Shown here: positions 35,248 through 44,124 of the stretch, in pieces
Layout of the letters: each line of letters opens with the position of its first letter
Numbering within the stretch: position 1 is the first letter of the stretch
Assembly: GCF_001468465.1 (NCBI RefSeq)
Contig: NZ_LNSA01000001.1
Span: 277,031 to 341,030 of the forward strand
Direction of reading: 5' to 3'
Origin: Sphingopyxis sp. H115
GTDB taxonomy: Bacteria; Pseudomonadota; Alphaproteobacteria; Sphingomonadales; Sphingomonadaceae
Length of the DNA: 64,000 nt
The notes under the pieces: generated by a model
Told to the model about the DNA's origin: nothing
What the model saw: the letters and a program-made list of their open reading frames with translations, nothing else
Databases searched by the model: none
Made by a program: the position numbers and the translations under genes

Positions 35248-35868
35248 GTGGCATTTTCTTCATTCAGTCGCGAGCGTTCTGCGCGCGCACTTCTGTCTTC
35301 GTCGCCGGATCGGGGCGGGGAGCCGGAAAAGCCGGCCAATGTTTCAACGACAACCCGAGTCCCGAACGAAGGCAGCGCCGCATTGGACAGGGCCTTTCGC
35401 GATGATGGCGCCGTCTTGCTACGCTATCTGCGGCGACACGCTGGTCCAGAGGCTGCACCGGATCTGATGCAGGAAGTGTTCTTGCGTGCCGCGGGCAGCG
35501 AACAGCGGCATCGCCTCGTCAACCCGGCTGCCTTTCTCCAGCGCATTGCACGAAACCTGCTGATAAATCGCGCAATAAGTAGTCGGCGCAACAAGGTCGT
35601 CCTTCTTCCGCTTCAGGATGGTCATGATCTTGCCAGTCCGCCTGAGCAAGGACTCGAAATCGAAGCTACCGATCTGCTCCGGCTCTATGAGCGCGCCGTT
35701 TCAGGTCTCAGCGAAAAGACGAGGCGAGTTTTTCTGATGCACCGTGTCGAGGAACTTAGCTATCGCGAGATCCACCAGCGACTGGGTGTCAGCATCGCGA
35801 CGGTGGAATATCATATGATGAAAGCCTTGGCACATATCGCACAAGTGGTGGATCCAACCGATGAATGA
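35248..35868 (+). CDS. FecI-type ECF RNA polymerase sigma factor
   Basis: An ECF sigma factor of the iron-dicitrate (FecI) group. Region 2 is 'FRDDGAVLLRYLRRHAGPEAAPDLMQEVFLRAA'; region 4 is 'SGLSEKTRRVFLMHRVEELSYREIHQRLGVSIATVEYHMMKALAHIA'. The start is not clear: in-frame GTG codons at 35206 and 35248 and a TTG at 35383 (with AAGG upstream) are all possible, and the true protein may be about 160-220 residues. It overlaps the FecR gene by eight bases, so the sigma/anti-sigma pair is translationally coupled. It probably activates the TonB receptor operon when the receptor is occupied. Confidence 0.83.
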   Translation: MAFSSFSRERSARALLSSSPDRGGEPEKPANVSTTTRVPNEGSAALDRAFRDDGAVLLRYLRRHAGPEAAPDLMQEVFLRAAGSEQRHRLVNPAAFLQRIARNLLINRAISSRRNKVVLLPLQDGHDLASPPEQGLEIEATDLLRLYERAVSGLSEKTRRVFLMHRVEELSYREIHQRLGVSIATVEYHMMKALAHIAQVVDPTDE

Positions 35869-36868
35869 CAATGACGAGGCGAAACCGGACGACGACGCTT
35901 TCCCGCGAGATGACGCTCTTTCATGGAGCATCAGAATGCGCGGGGACGTGTCGGAATCGCTTCAGGAGGAATTCGAACAATGGTTGGCCGCGTCGCCCGG
36001 TCACAGACAGGCTTATAATCGCTACTCTCGCGTAATTGCCCAGGCCGAGATATTGAAGTCCTCCGCCCAGCCCAGCGAGTTAACAGAAACAAAACCTGTC
36101 GCACGACCGCGAATACGCTGGCTGATGGTCGGCGCGGCTGCTGCAGCAGTCATCGTGTTTGCGATCACAATCCGCGCCGGGGGCACTCCGATCCCAGCGA
36201 CGGGTGTCGTTCAGTCTGCCTACGCCGCAGAACCTCTGGTAACTGATCGCGGCGAGATCCGCAGCTTCAAACTGGCAGATGGATCAATGGCGACCCTCGA
36301 TTCTGACACCAAGGTCGAGGTATCGATATCCCATAACACGCGATATGTCCGCGTGGCGCAAGGCCGGGCGCGGGTGAAGGTTGTCAGTGACGTTCGCCCA
36401 TTCCGCGTCGAGGCTGGACAGGGCTTCGTGACAACAAACGAAGGCGTCATCGATGTTATGATTAGCGGCGACCGTCAGGTTGTAGTGGAACTGTTCAGCG
36501 GAAAGGCCGATCTTGCTTCGGCCTCGCGCGCCGCGGACGCGGCGCCCCGATCGCTCCGGACCGGCACGGCGCTCGTATACAATTTTGATGATCAGCAGAT
36601 TCATTCTGCCCCGCGTTCCAGCTTCAATTCGGCGAACTGGCCGTCAGGCTGGGCCGAGCACCGTTCGATCCCCTTGAGCCAGCTGGTTTCTGAAGCCAAC
36701 AGGTATGCATCCGTTCCAATCGTTTTGGACGATCCGAAGATTGGCAATCGTAATGTATCAGGTCGCTTCAAGATCAGTGACACGGAGATGTTCCTGAAAC
36801 GGATCGCGGACCTGTTTGATCTTACGATTCACGAGCGTCTGGACGGCACCTACCTCCGCAGCAAATAG
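35861..36868 (+). CDS. FecR-type anti-sigma/signal-transducing protein
   Basis: A 335-residue single-pass inner-membrane protein. The cytoplasmic N-terminal DUF4880-like segment ('ALSWSIRMRGDVSESLQEEFEQWLAASPGHRQAYNRYSRV') binds the sigma factor, one transmembrane helix lies at about residues 87-105, and the periplasmic FecR domain has 'GEIRSFKLADGSMATLDSDTKVEVSI' and 'GRARVKVVSDVRPFRVEAGQGFVT'. A C-terminal STN-like segment ('VPIVLDDPKIGNRNVSGRFKI') is common in this group. It relays receptor occupancy to the sigma factor encoded just upstream. Confidence 0.9.
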   Translation: MNDNDEAKPDDDAFPRDDALSWSIRMRGDVSESLQEEFEQWLAASPGHRQAYNRYSRVIAQAEILKSSAQPSELTETKPVARPRIRWLMVGAAAAAVIVFAITIRAGGTPIPATGVVQSAYAAEPLVTDRGEIRSFKLADGSMATLDSDTKVEVSISHNTRYVRVAQGRARVKVVSDVRPFRVEAGQGFVTTNEGVIDVMISGDRQVVVELFSGKADLASASRAADAAPRSLRTGTALVYNFDDQQIHSAPRSSFNSANWPSGWAEHRSIPLSQLVSEANRYASVPIVLDDPKIGNRNVSGRFKISDTEMFLKRIADLFDLTIHERLDGTYLRSK

Positions 36869-36961
36869 AATATTTGCCCGCCGCCTAAGGTCGGCCCCTC
36901 TATCCTTGTCGAAGCATTCCCGATGGCACTGCGCGCAGCGCGGGCAATTCGGGGAGGCTTT

Positions 36962-39502
36962 ATGACGATTAGGAAATCACGCAAGCTAAAGGCGCTACTG
37001 CTCGGCACGCTCATGATGTTGTCACCATTGGAGTTGGCAGCGCAGGAAACCGAGCGCTACCCGTTCGACATTCCAGCGCAGAATCTAGGCGATGCGTTGC
37101 GGACCGTCGCTGCAACGGCCGATTGGGAACTCTATGCTGCAGCGGACGAGATAAATGATGTTTCCGTCCCCCCGCTACGGGGGAATTTTACCGCCAAAGA
37201 GGCAATTGAAAGGTTATTGCTAGGAACGACGCTGGAAGCCCAGTTCGACACGGGCTCGGTGTTGATCAGGGGGCGTGTCGGGCCCGGCACGGCCGCGTCC
37301 CACGGGTCAGAGGAAGCCATAGTCGTAACGGGAACGCGGATTCGGGGCGCGCCCCCGGCCGCTCCCGTCATCACGATCACGAACCAAGACATCCAAAACG
37401 CGGGCTTGGCCGATCTCGGCGAACTGGCACGTAGCCTTCCTCAGAACTTCGGAGGTGGACAAAACCCCGGCATCGGTTCGGCGCAGGGCACGCAAAACGA
37501 AAATGTGAACGTCAACGGCGCTTCGACTTTCAACCTTCGCGGCATCGGCCCTAACGCTACCCTCACGCTGCTGAACGGCAACCGCTTCGCCTATAGCGGC
37601 ACGAACAGTGTGATCGACGTGAGCGCAATCCCGGTAGCCGCAGTCGAGAGCGTCGAGATCGTCACTGACGGCGCATCAGCAATTTATGGCGCCGACGCCG
37701 TCGCTGGTGTAGTCAATATTCTGCTTCGCAAGGACTATGAAGGGTTCACGACGACCGCGCGTATCGGCGGATCGACCGATGGCGGCAATTTCCAGCACCA
37801 GTTTAGCGTCCTTGGCGGAACCAAATGGTCGACCGGCGGAATTCTTGCAGTTTACGACTATTTCGACAACAGCGCGATCCGCGCTAGCCATCGCAGTTTT
37901 TCGTCAAGCAGCAACCCCGCTTCAACTTTCTATCCCAACCTAAAGCGCCATAGCGTGCTCCTGAGCGCCCACCAGGAGTTCGTCCCCGGCGTGCGCCTCA
38001 AAGCAGACCTCATCTACAAGCGCGGCGACATGACGTCGGTGCGCGGCCTGTTCGTCGATCGTCCGATCGAAACCCGTGGGACCAGGGTTGTAAATGAGTT
38101 CGAGACATTTGGCATCGCCCCGACGCTCGAGATCGACCTCGGCGGTGAATGGAATACGCGTCTGACGGGGTTCTACGGCACTGACGACACATACGGCGTT
38201 ACCGACAATTTCACCAATGGCGTTGCTGCCAAGCTTATCCGGATATTCGACAATCGCAATATCGCGATCGAGGCAGGAGCGGAGGGCCCGCTGTTCGCGT
38301 TGCCCGCGGGCGATGTTCGACTGGCAGCGGGCGGAGGTTGGCGACAAAATCGCATTCACGGCGAATTTTCCGGACGCAACATCACGCCAGTGCGGGAGAA
38401 TAAATTCGCGTACGGCGAATTGTTCATCCCCCTGGCAAATCCCGATCAGGACCTCGGCTTCGTCCATCGCGCCTCTTTCACTGCGGCTTTGCGCTGGGAG
38501 GATTATTCCGATTCGGGCAGCATCGTGACGCCGAAGTTGGGGCTGGTCTATTCACCCGTGCCGGAGTTCAGTCTCGGGGTCTCCTGGGGCCGCTCCTTCA
38601 AGATGCCGACGCTCATCCAGCAATACACCGGATACTCGGCAAGCCTTGTGCCGGTTACGGGTTATGGCGCTCAGTTTCCGGCAGGTTCGAACTTTGTTTA
38701 TATTGGCGGTCCGAATCCGGGAGTCGGTCCTGAACGCTCGGAGAATTTGACGCTGAGCGCCACTTTCCATCCGTCATCACGCGTAGAAATCGTAACCAGC
38801 CTATTCAATATCGACTATCGCGACCGCGTCGCCCCGCCGCTAAGATCGGTGCTGGGGGCGCTGACCAATCCCCTCTATTCTCGGTTCGTGACCTTCAATC
38901 CGACTGCGGCAGAACTCGATGCCGCAATCGCGGGCGCCGCCGGTCCGCTGGCGAACGGCACGACCGGCCCATACGACCCCGCCAACGTCGTTGCTCTCCT
39001 CGATGGCCGCGACCGCAATATTGCCGAGCAGAGGTATCGCGGCGCCGACCTCGCAATTCGCTACCGCGCTCCCCTGAGTGGGAGCCGGTCCCTCACCCTG
39101 AGCGTCGGAGCAACTTGGCTAGACAGCCAGCAGCGTCTACTTCCAGATCTGCCGATCACGAACCTCGCGGGTAATATCTTCAGCCCGCCACATTTTCGCG
39201 CGCGCGTCGGTGCGACGTACGACAGCGACCGGTTTACGCTCGCAGCCTTCTCGAGTTTCATCGGCGGTGTGACCGACCGACGCCGTGCAGTGTCGATCGA
39301 GATTTCCCCCGTTGCGACCTTCGATCTCACAAGCCGTATCAAAATCGCGGATGTCGCGGACGTCACGTTTAGCGCCCTCAACATATTCAATGCGAAGCCC
39401 GATCAAATACTTGTGGCGGCGCCGAACGACACGCCGTTCGATTCGACAAATTATTCGGCCATCGGGCGTTTTCTAGTCCTGACGATCAGTCGCGATTGGT
39501 GA
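36962..39502 (+). CDS. TonB-dependent receptor/transducer of the lasso peptide locus
   Basis: An 846-residue outer-membrane receptor. After a signal peptide, an STN signalling domain ('FDIPAQNLGDALRTVAATADWELY', 'NFTAKEAIERLLLGTTLEAQF', about residues 35-105) marks it as a transducer that talks to FecR. The plug begins with 'EEAIVVTGTRIRGAP' and includes 'DGASAIYGADAVAGVVNILLRKDY'; the rest is a beta-barrel ending in an aromatic residue ('LTISRDW'). GGGAGG precedes the ATG. Genome-mining work on this cluster type associates such receptors with lasso peptide import; the ligand here is inferred to be the product of 44121-44261. Confidence 0.92.
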   Translation: MTIRKSRKLKALLLGTLMMLSPLELAAQETERYPFDIPAQNLGDALRTVAATADWELYAAADEINDVSVPPLRGNFTAKEAIERLLLGTTLEAQFDTGSVLIRGRVGPGTAASHGSEEAIVVTGTRIRGAPPAAPVITITNQDIQNAGLADLGELARSLPQNFGGGQNPGIGSAQGTQNENVNVNGASTFNLRGIGPNATLTLLNGNRFAYSGTNSVIDVSAIPVAAVESVEIVTDGASAIYGADAVAGVVNILLRKDYEGFTTTARIGGSTDGGNFQHQFSVLGGTKWSTGGILAVYDYFDNSAIRASHRSFSSSSNPASTFYPNLKRHSVLLSAHQEFVPGVRLKADLIYKRGDMTSVRGLFVDRPIETRGTRVVNEFETFGIAPTLEIDLGGEWNTRLTGFYGTDDTYGVTDNFTNGVAAKLIRIFDNRNIAIEAGAEGPLFALPAGDVRLAAGGGWRQNRIHGEFSGRNITPVRENKFAYGELFIPLANPDQDLGFVHRASFTAALRWEDYSDSGSIVTPKLGLVYSPVPEFSLGVSWGRSFKMPTLIQQYTGYSASLVPVTGYGAQFPAGSNFVYIGGPNPGVGPERSENLTLSATFHPSSRVEIVTSLFNIDYRDRVAPPLRSVLGALTNPLYSRFVTFNPTAAELDAAIAGAAGPLANGTTGPYDPANVVALLDGRDRNIAEQRYRGADLAIRYRAPLSGSRSLTLSVGATWLDSQQRLLPDLPITNLAGNIFSPPHFRARVGATYDSDRFTLAAFSSFIGGVTDRRRAVSIEISPVATFDLTSRIKIADVADVTFSALNIFNAKPDQILVAAPNDTPFDSTNYSAIGRFLVLTISRDW

Positions 39503-39510
39503 GGAAGGCA

Positions 39511-41691
39511 ATGCTGAACTCCCGCAACACCGGCCTGTTCGCCGCCGCGCTCCTTGCCGCCGCGGCGCTCTCCCCTGCCTCCCCGGCGGGGGAGAGAAAG
39601 GGCCGACCCTGGACGTTGGAGGATATCCTGCTGGTTCCAGAGGTGAACGAACTCGCGCTTTCTGCGGACGGGCGCTTTGCGATTTACTCGGCGGATATCG
39701 CAGATATCGGCGCAAAACGGACCCGTGCACAAATCCGGATCGTAGACCTCCGAGCAAGAACACAGCGCAGCGTCGCGCATGCCGACATTGCGAGAACGTT
39801 GAAGCGCATCCCAAACAGTGATGATTGGAGCGCCCTTCTCGATATCGGAGAAGGGCTACAACTTTATCGGATAGCGGCAGATGGCAAGATCAGCCCAATT
39901 GTGAAGAATCGGGACATAGTCTTGGTCGGCAAGGCAGATCTCGCTGTCGCCATGGGCGGCGGAGCTCTGCCCCACAAGATCGGGGTCTTGGGGTATGATT
40001 GGTCCCCGGATGGAAAATCACTTTGGTATTCACAGCTCAAGGCAAAGTTCGGGCGCCCCCCCATCCGCTTCGATGGCGCAGCGTCCAGTCTGCGCAGCCG
40101 CAGGCGCTCGTCGATCGAGGCCGAAGTCGAATTTTTCCTACGGGCGCCCGACGGACGCGTTGACAAGATAATCACCCGCCCCACCAGCGATCGCATGGCG
40201 CTGCACGCGGGCGGGAAGGTCGTCTGGCGCGGTAATGACATTTTCTTTCGTATTGAAACTCCTGACGGCACTCCTGGTAGCGTTTTCGAAACGCGCGCAT
40301 GGAGCCGCAAACAAAAGCGCATGCGCGTTGTATCAAACGAGCGCGACGTGCGCACGTTGACGATGCTCAGAGGCCCGTACGGCGGCTCACTCGCGATCGA
40401 AGGCACCGGCGCCCTACTCGACCTTGTAGAAAACGGCCCGGGCGACCAGCGCCATCGCTATGGCCGTTTTCCTTTCACTATCAGCGACAGCAATTACGCG
40501 GCCAGCCTCGACGGGCGGAGGGCCATTGTGGGCACACGCAGCCTCGATACTTCGCGCTACGGCCTCGCCTTGGTCGAGGCTTCAGGCGTACGCGAGATCC
40601 GCGGTACCGGTAGTCTTACCAAATGCAGTTTTAATGATCGTCTCAGTCATGCGATCTGCGTGGAGGAAGGCATAACGATGCCGCCAAGACTTGTCCGTGT
40701 AGACCTTGCCAGCGGCGCCACCGAGGCGATTGTGACCATATCCTCTCGCCACGACGAGATCGCGCCGCTCCAGGCGCAGGCGAGAACGTGGATCAATCGC
40801 GACGGGTATAGAGCTACGGGCTACATAATCCACCCGCGAAACTTTCGTCCCGAAACACGCTATCCGGCGATCGTGATAACGCATGGCTTCGACGCTGACG
40901 AGCGTTTTGCGAAGGCGGAAAATCAGTGGAACTATCCCGCGCAGCTCTTTGCAGAGCGTGGCTATGTCGTGCTGTTGATTAACGATCCGTCACCCCATCA
41001 ATCGGCGGAACTGCGCGCGGCCTATAGCGCCTGGTCCCGAGGCAGCGGGCCGCCCGCCCCTGAGACTGTGCGTCGGCTCATCTGGCTCGAGGGCGTCCAT
41101 AGCCTCGTGGATGCCATAAGCGAACTGGCGGCCGAGGGTCTGATCGACCCGGCCCGCGTCGGAATCGCCGGCTACAGCCGCGGTGCACAAATGGTCAATG
41201 TCGCGATTACGCAGACGCAAATCTTCAGCGCCGCGTCGAGCGGTGACGGCGGCTTCCTCGAACCCTCGGGCTACGCCGGATGGCCGGCCAGCTATGACCC
41301 CGTCTATGGTGGTTCGCCGATCAGCGAACATTTCGAACAATATCGCCGCTTCGCACCTTCTCTCAATGCCATCAAAGTCTGTACGCCCGTCTTACAACAG
41401 GTTGCCGCCGCTTCCCCCTCACAGGCCGAGCTATTCGAAGCGCTGCGGGCGGCGAACGTGCCCACCCAACTCACCTACTATCCTGGCGCCAGCCCGGCGT
41501 CGGACGAAACGCACATCTTTCATATTCCGTCGAACCGCATGCTAGCCATGCGCGAGAATTTGGCTTGGTTCGAATATTGGCTCCGCGGTAGGCGCGATGC
41601 GGACGCCCCTTTTCCGGAGCGCCTCGCTATGTGGGACCGCATGGCCGAACACGGGAAGCCGCGTTGCGGCACCGCCGATTCTGCGCCTTAG
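39511..41691 (+). CDS. Lasso peptide isopeptidase (prolyl-oligopeptidase-like, S9 family)
   Basis: A 726-residue alpha/beta-hydrolase with a beta-propeller N-terminal domain. A signal peptide ('FAAALLAAAALSPASPAG') indicates export to the periplasm. The nucleophile is Ser556 in 'GIAGYSRGAQM', the His is His668 in 'DETHIFH', and Glu640 lies exactly 28 residues before it, the spacing I recall for the Ser-Glu-His triad of the lasso isopeptidase AtxE2. Such enzymes open the isopeptide ring of their own cluster's lasso. GAGGAAGG precedes the ATG, eight bases after the receptor stop. Its end meets the convergent cyclase gene within two bases. Confidence 0.9.
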   Translation: MLNSRNTGLFAAALLAAAALSPASPAGERKGRPWTLEDILLVPEVNELALSADGRFAIYSADIADIGAKRTRAQIRIVDLRARTQRSVAHADIARTLKRIPNSDDWSALLDIGEGLQLYRIAADGKISPIVKNRDIVLVGKADLAVAMGGGALPHKIGVLGYDWSPDGKSLWYSQLKAKFGRPPIRFDGAASSLRSRRRSSIEAEVEFFLRAPDGRVDKIITRPTSDRMALHAGGKVVWRGNDIFFRIETPDGTPGSVFETRAWSRKQKRMRVVSNERDVRTLTMLRGPYGGSLAIEGTGALLDLVENGPGDQRHRYGRFPFTISDSNYAASLDGRRAIVGTRSLDTSRYGLALVEASGVREIRGTGSLTKCSFNDRLSHAICVEEGITMPPRLVRVDLASGATEAIVTISSRHDEIAPLQAQARTWINRDGYRATGYIIHPRNFRPETRYPAIVITHGFDADERFAKAENQWNYPAQLFAERGYVVLLINDPSPHQSAELRAAYSAWSRGSGPPAPETVRRLIWLEGVHSLVDAISELAAEGLIDPARVGIAGYSRGAQMVNVAITQTQIFSAASSGDGGFLEPSGYAGWPASYDPVYGGSPISEHFEQYRRFAPSLNAIKVCTPVLQQVAAASPSQAELFEALRAANVPTQLTYYPGASPASDETHIFHIPSNRMLAMRENLAWFEYWLRGRRDADAPFPERLAMWDRMAEHGKPRCGTADSAP

Positions 41692-41692
41692 C

Positions 41693-43414
41693 TCAATCGC
41701 TATTCCATTGCCGCGCCCAGCTCTCGGCTGCGGCGAACGCTAGAATGCGTTGCTCCCGCGCATTGCCTCGCCACGAAATATCTTCGGGCTCGTCAAGAAG
41801 TGAGGTATTGATAATCCCCGCGCCAGCCAGAACGCCGTCGCGGATCAGCTCGTGAAGGCGACCACGCTGTGTCCTGTAGATCGAAAGGTTGAACTCAGCC
41901 GGACCGCCTTTCTGCTGCCGCTCAATAATCGTTCTTGGGAGGCGGTTCGAGAAGGCGGTGCGGACCGCGGCGCGGTCGCGGCCATCGGCTATCCAGTGCC
42001 AAGTGGGAATAGAGAGACATAGTTCGGCGATCGGCTGGGAGAGCAGAGGGGCGACATGTGGCGGCGAGGTTCGCCGCGGATAGAGTTCAAGGCTCTTCTG
42101 CGCCCGCATCAGGAACGCGACATGAACAGTCTTCCCCGGAAGAGCGTCAGCGGGCGGCAAGAGCCAAGGATGAGCAAAGCCCCTTGCTTCAATCCGCCTT
42201 AGCAGTTCCCTTTCAAGGCCAAGCTGGTTGTAGCGCGGCGAATGCGCTCCACCGGAGCGCCTATGCCGCGACCAAGCATGCCTCAACACCGTCACGATGT
42301 CTGCACCGGTGAGGCTCGATATATCCCGAACGGTTTTGCCGAGAGCAATACGTGGTCCTTCAGACAGAAGATGATCGAGCAGCGGAACGGCGCTGCGAAT
42401 GCTACAGAATATTCCATCCCCGCCGTTCCCGGAAAAATGCGCATCAATAGGCATTTCAGACTGCAACCGCCGATGGACGGCGCCAACCGCCTGTTTGAAT
42501 ATCGGCGAGATCGGCCACGGATGGTGAGGCGTGATCGCACGCTCAACGTCGATGTCAGCCAGGTCGAGCGGCGCGTCGCGTAAGCGAATTCCGAGCGAAC
42601 TCGCGACGGCGTGCGCGTAAGGACGCTCATCGCCAGCAACGCCTGGACTGACGAGCGTTAGGGCCGTTAGTCTCTCCGATCGCGGAGCTGCTGCCACGGC
42701 GACAATCGACGAATCCAAACCGCCAGATGATCCCAACAGTATCGACGGGAAACAGCTAGACCAAGAGCCGATGCAATCAGAGATCGTCTGGCGGAGCTGG
42801 CTTGTTACCTCGTCGAAGGACATTTTGTTGGGAGCCACATGGTCCCATGGTGACCACCATCTTTCGATCCGAGAGCCTCCCTGATCGACCACAAGGCACT
42901 CGCCAGCAATCAGCTCCTCGACGCCAACAAGGCAGGTATTCCGGCCGCGAGCATCTCCCGAGGCCAGTATCAGGCCAATTTCCTCAAAGTTGATTTGACC
43001 CGATCCCGGCACCACTAGGTTTGTGATGTCACCAGCCAGCGTTGTTGCCTCGCCGGACCTACGGATATAGCAGGGCAATAGACCGGATGGATCGCGCAAC
43101 ACGTAAGCCGCGCCGCTTTCCGTGACATGGACGAACACATAGCCACCCCAATATCCGGTGATCAACGCCCGCCCATGGCCAGCAGCGAGAGCGTCCCCGT
43201 CCACCCCCGATCTTTCACGTACGCGCACGCTCGGCGGCCCTTTACGGAATAAGTATCCGAGGACGACAGTTCTCGCATCGATGGCAATCATCGGCTCATC
43301 TGACCAAAGCATCACATTTGCAGCAGTGAAGTCTGGAGCGCGCCCGAAAATTTCCTGACCCTTCGTAGGCTTGCCGGCGGGGGCACCGATGTCGATGTAG
43401 AAACCGCCGGCCAT
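41693..43414 (-). CDS. Lasso cyclase C (asparagine-synthetase homologue)
   Basis: A 573-residue lasso macrolactam synthetase. The N-terminal glutaminase-like domain lacks the catalytic Cys of asparagine synthetase B (it starts MAGGFY), as expected for lasso C proteins. The ATP-pyrophosphatase domain has 'LLGSSGGLDSSIVAV' (SGGLDS at 230-235), which activates the ring Asp as an acyl-adenylate, and 'FSGNGGDGIFCS' supports the substrate site. It starts in an ATGA overlap with gene B, so the two are co-translated. It closes the Gly1 amine onto residue 9 of the core peptide. Confidence 0.93.
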   Translation of the reverse strand: MAGGFYIDIGAPAGKPTKGQEIFGRAPDFTAANVMLWSDEPMIAIDARTVVLGYLFRKGPPSVRVRERSGVDGDALAAGHGRALITGYWGGYVFVHVTESGAAYVLRDPSGLLPCYIRRSGEATTLAGDITNLVVPGSGQINFEEIGLILASGDARGRNTCLVGVEELIAGECLVVDQGGSRIERWWSPWDHVAPNKMSFDEVTSQLRQTISDCIGSWSSCFPSILLGSSGGLDSSIVAVAAAPRSERLTALTLVSPGVAGDERPYAHAVASSLGIRLRDAPLDLADIDVERAITPHHPWPISPIFKQAVGAVHRRLQSEMPIDAHFSGNGGDGIFCSIRSAVPLLDHLLSEGPRIALGKTVRDISSLTGADIVTVLRHAWSRHRRSGGAHSPRYNQLGLERELLRRIEARGFAHPWLLPPADALPGKTVHVAFLMRAQKSLELYPRRTSPPHVAPLLSQPIAELCLSIPTWHWIADGRDRAAVRTAFSNRLPRTIIERQQKGGPAEFNLSIYRTQRGRLHELIRDGVLAGAGIINTSLLDEPEDISWRGNAREQRILAFAAAESWARQWNSD

Positions 43415-44124
43415 CAGACAGAAAATATCGGCTGGTATCGGCGGATGATATCGAGTGTATCGGTGAGGACGACGTCGCCGATCTGCACCCAACAGTGGGC
43501 TGAGAATGGCATCGTTACACCGAACACAAGACTTGCGTCACAGCCCCGCTGCGCCAATAGGCGTTTCATCGCGATCCCTCGCACGAGGCATTGGTCCGCC
43601 GCAGAGACAAGACGCATACTGCGGAGGAATGCCGCCGCAATATTCTGACCGAGACGCTCATTGTACGAAGCGTTTCCGGGACGGTCTCGTTCCAGGCGCG
43701 CTACGATATCGACAATGCCGTCCCGCCGAAGCTCAGCGCGGGCACGGCGCTGCATCCAGATCGCTCGCAAGATTTGCGGCATCGACGCCGCAAGGAGCGG
43801 GCCGTCAACGAGGCTAGTAGCAGGATGGGTAAGGGCGGCGTGCGCCGGTACGGCTTCGGCGTGGACCGGGCAGATCAGTCCGACAGCAAGTAGCTGAGAA
43901 AGCGTATGATCGCTTGGCGCTTCGTTCAAAAAGCTATCGAAAGCAGAATGCAAATGAGGCGGAAGAAGAAAATAGCGGTCGGCTGGCAAGTCAAAGAATA
44001 TATGATCGTCTCCAATCCGACGATGATAAAGGCCTGAGCGCAGGTCAAGCCGTGTGGCGGATGGTGGCACGATGGCAACTATGGTCGGCGTGCCGCCGAT
44101 CGGCGGCACGCCGATCGCTTTCAA
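43414..44124 (-). CDS. Lasso leader-binding and leader-peptidase protein B (fused PqqD-like and transglutaminase-like)
   Basis: About 236 residues. The N-terminal part (about 20-85; 'LYHRRIGDDHIFFDLPADRYF') is a PqqD-like RiPP recognition element that binds the leader. The C-terminal domain is a transglutaminase-fold cysteine protease with Cys179 ('AADQCLVRG'), His210 ('FSAHCWVQI') and Asp222 ('LTDTLD'). It removes the leader before ring closure. The start is uncertain: a TTG at 44124 overlaps the precursor stop, while GTG codons at 44109 and 44070 are alternatives. If the TTG is used, the 30-bp palindrome lies inside the coding sequence. Confidence 0.9.
   Translation of the reverse strand: MKAIGVPPIGGTPTIVAIVPPSATRLDLRSGLYHRRIGDDHIFFDLPADRYFLLPPHLHSAFDSFLNEAPSDHTLSQLLAVGLICPVHAEAVPAHAALTHPATSLVDGPLLAASMPQILRAIWMQRRARAELRRDGIVDIVARLERDRPGNASYNERLGQNIAAAFLRSMRLVSAADQCLVRGIAMKRLLAQRGCDASLVFGVTMPFSAHCWVQIGDVVLTDTLDIIRRYQPIFSV
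44085..44114 (-). promoter_or_regulatory. 30-bp perfect palindrome between lasso genes A and B
   Basis: A perfect inverted repeat centred at 44099/44100, able to form a 13-bp GC-rich stem with a four-base loop in the transcript. It starts seven bases after the precursor stop. Hairpins after gene A are known in other lasso clusters and are thought to raise the ratio of precursor to enzyme transcripts. No T run follows, so it may be a stabilising or attenuating structure rather than a full terminator. Confidence 0.7.
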
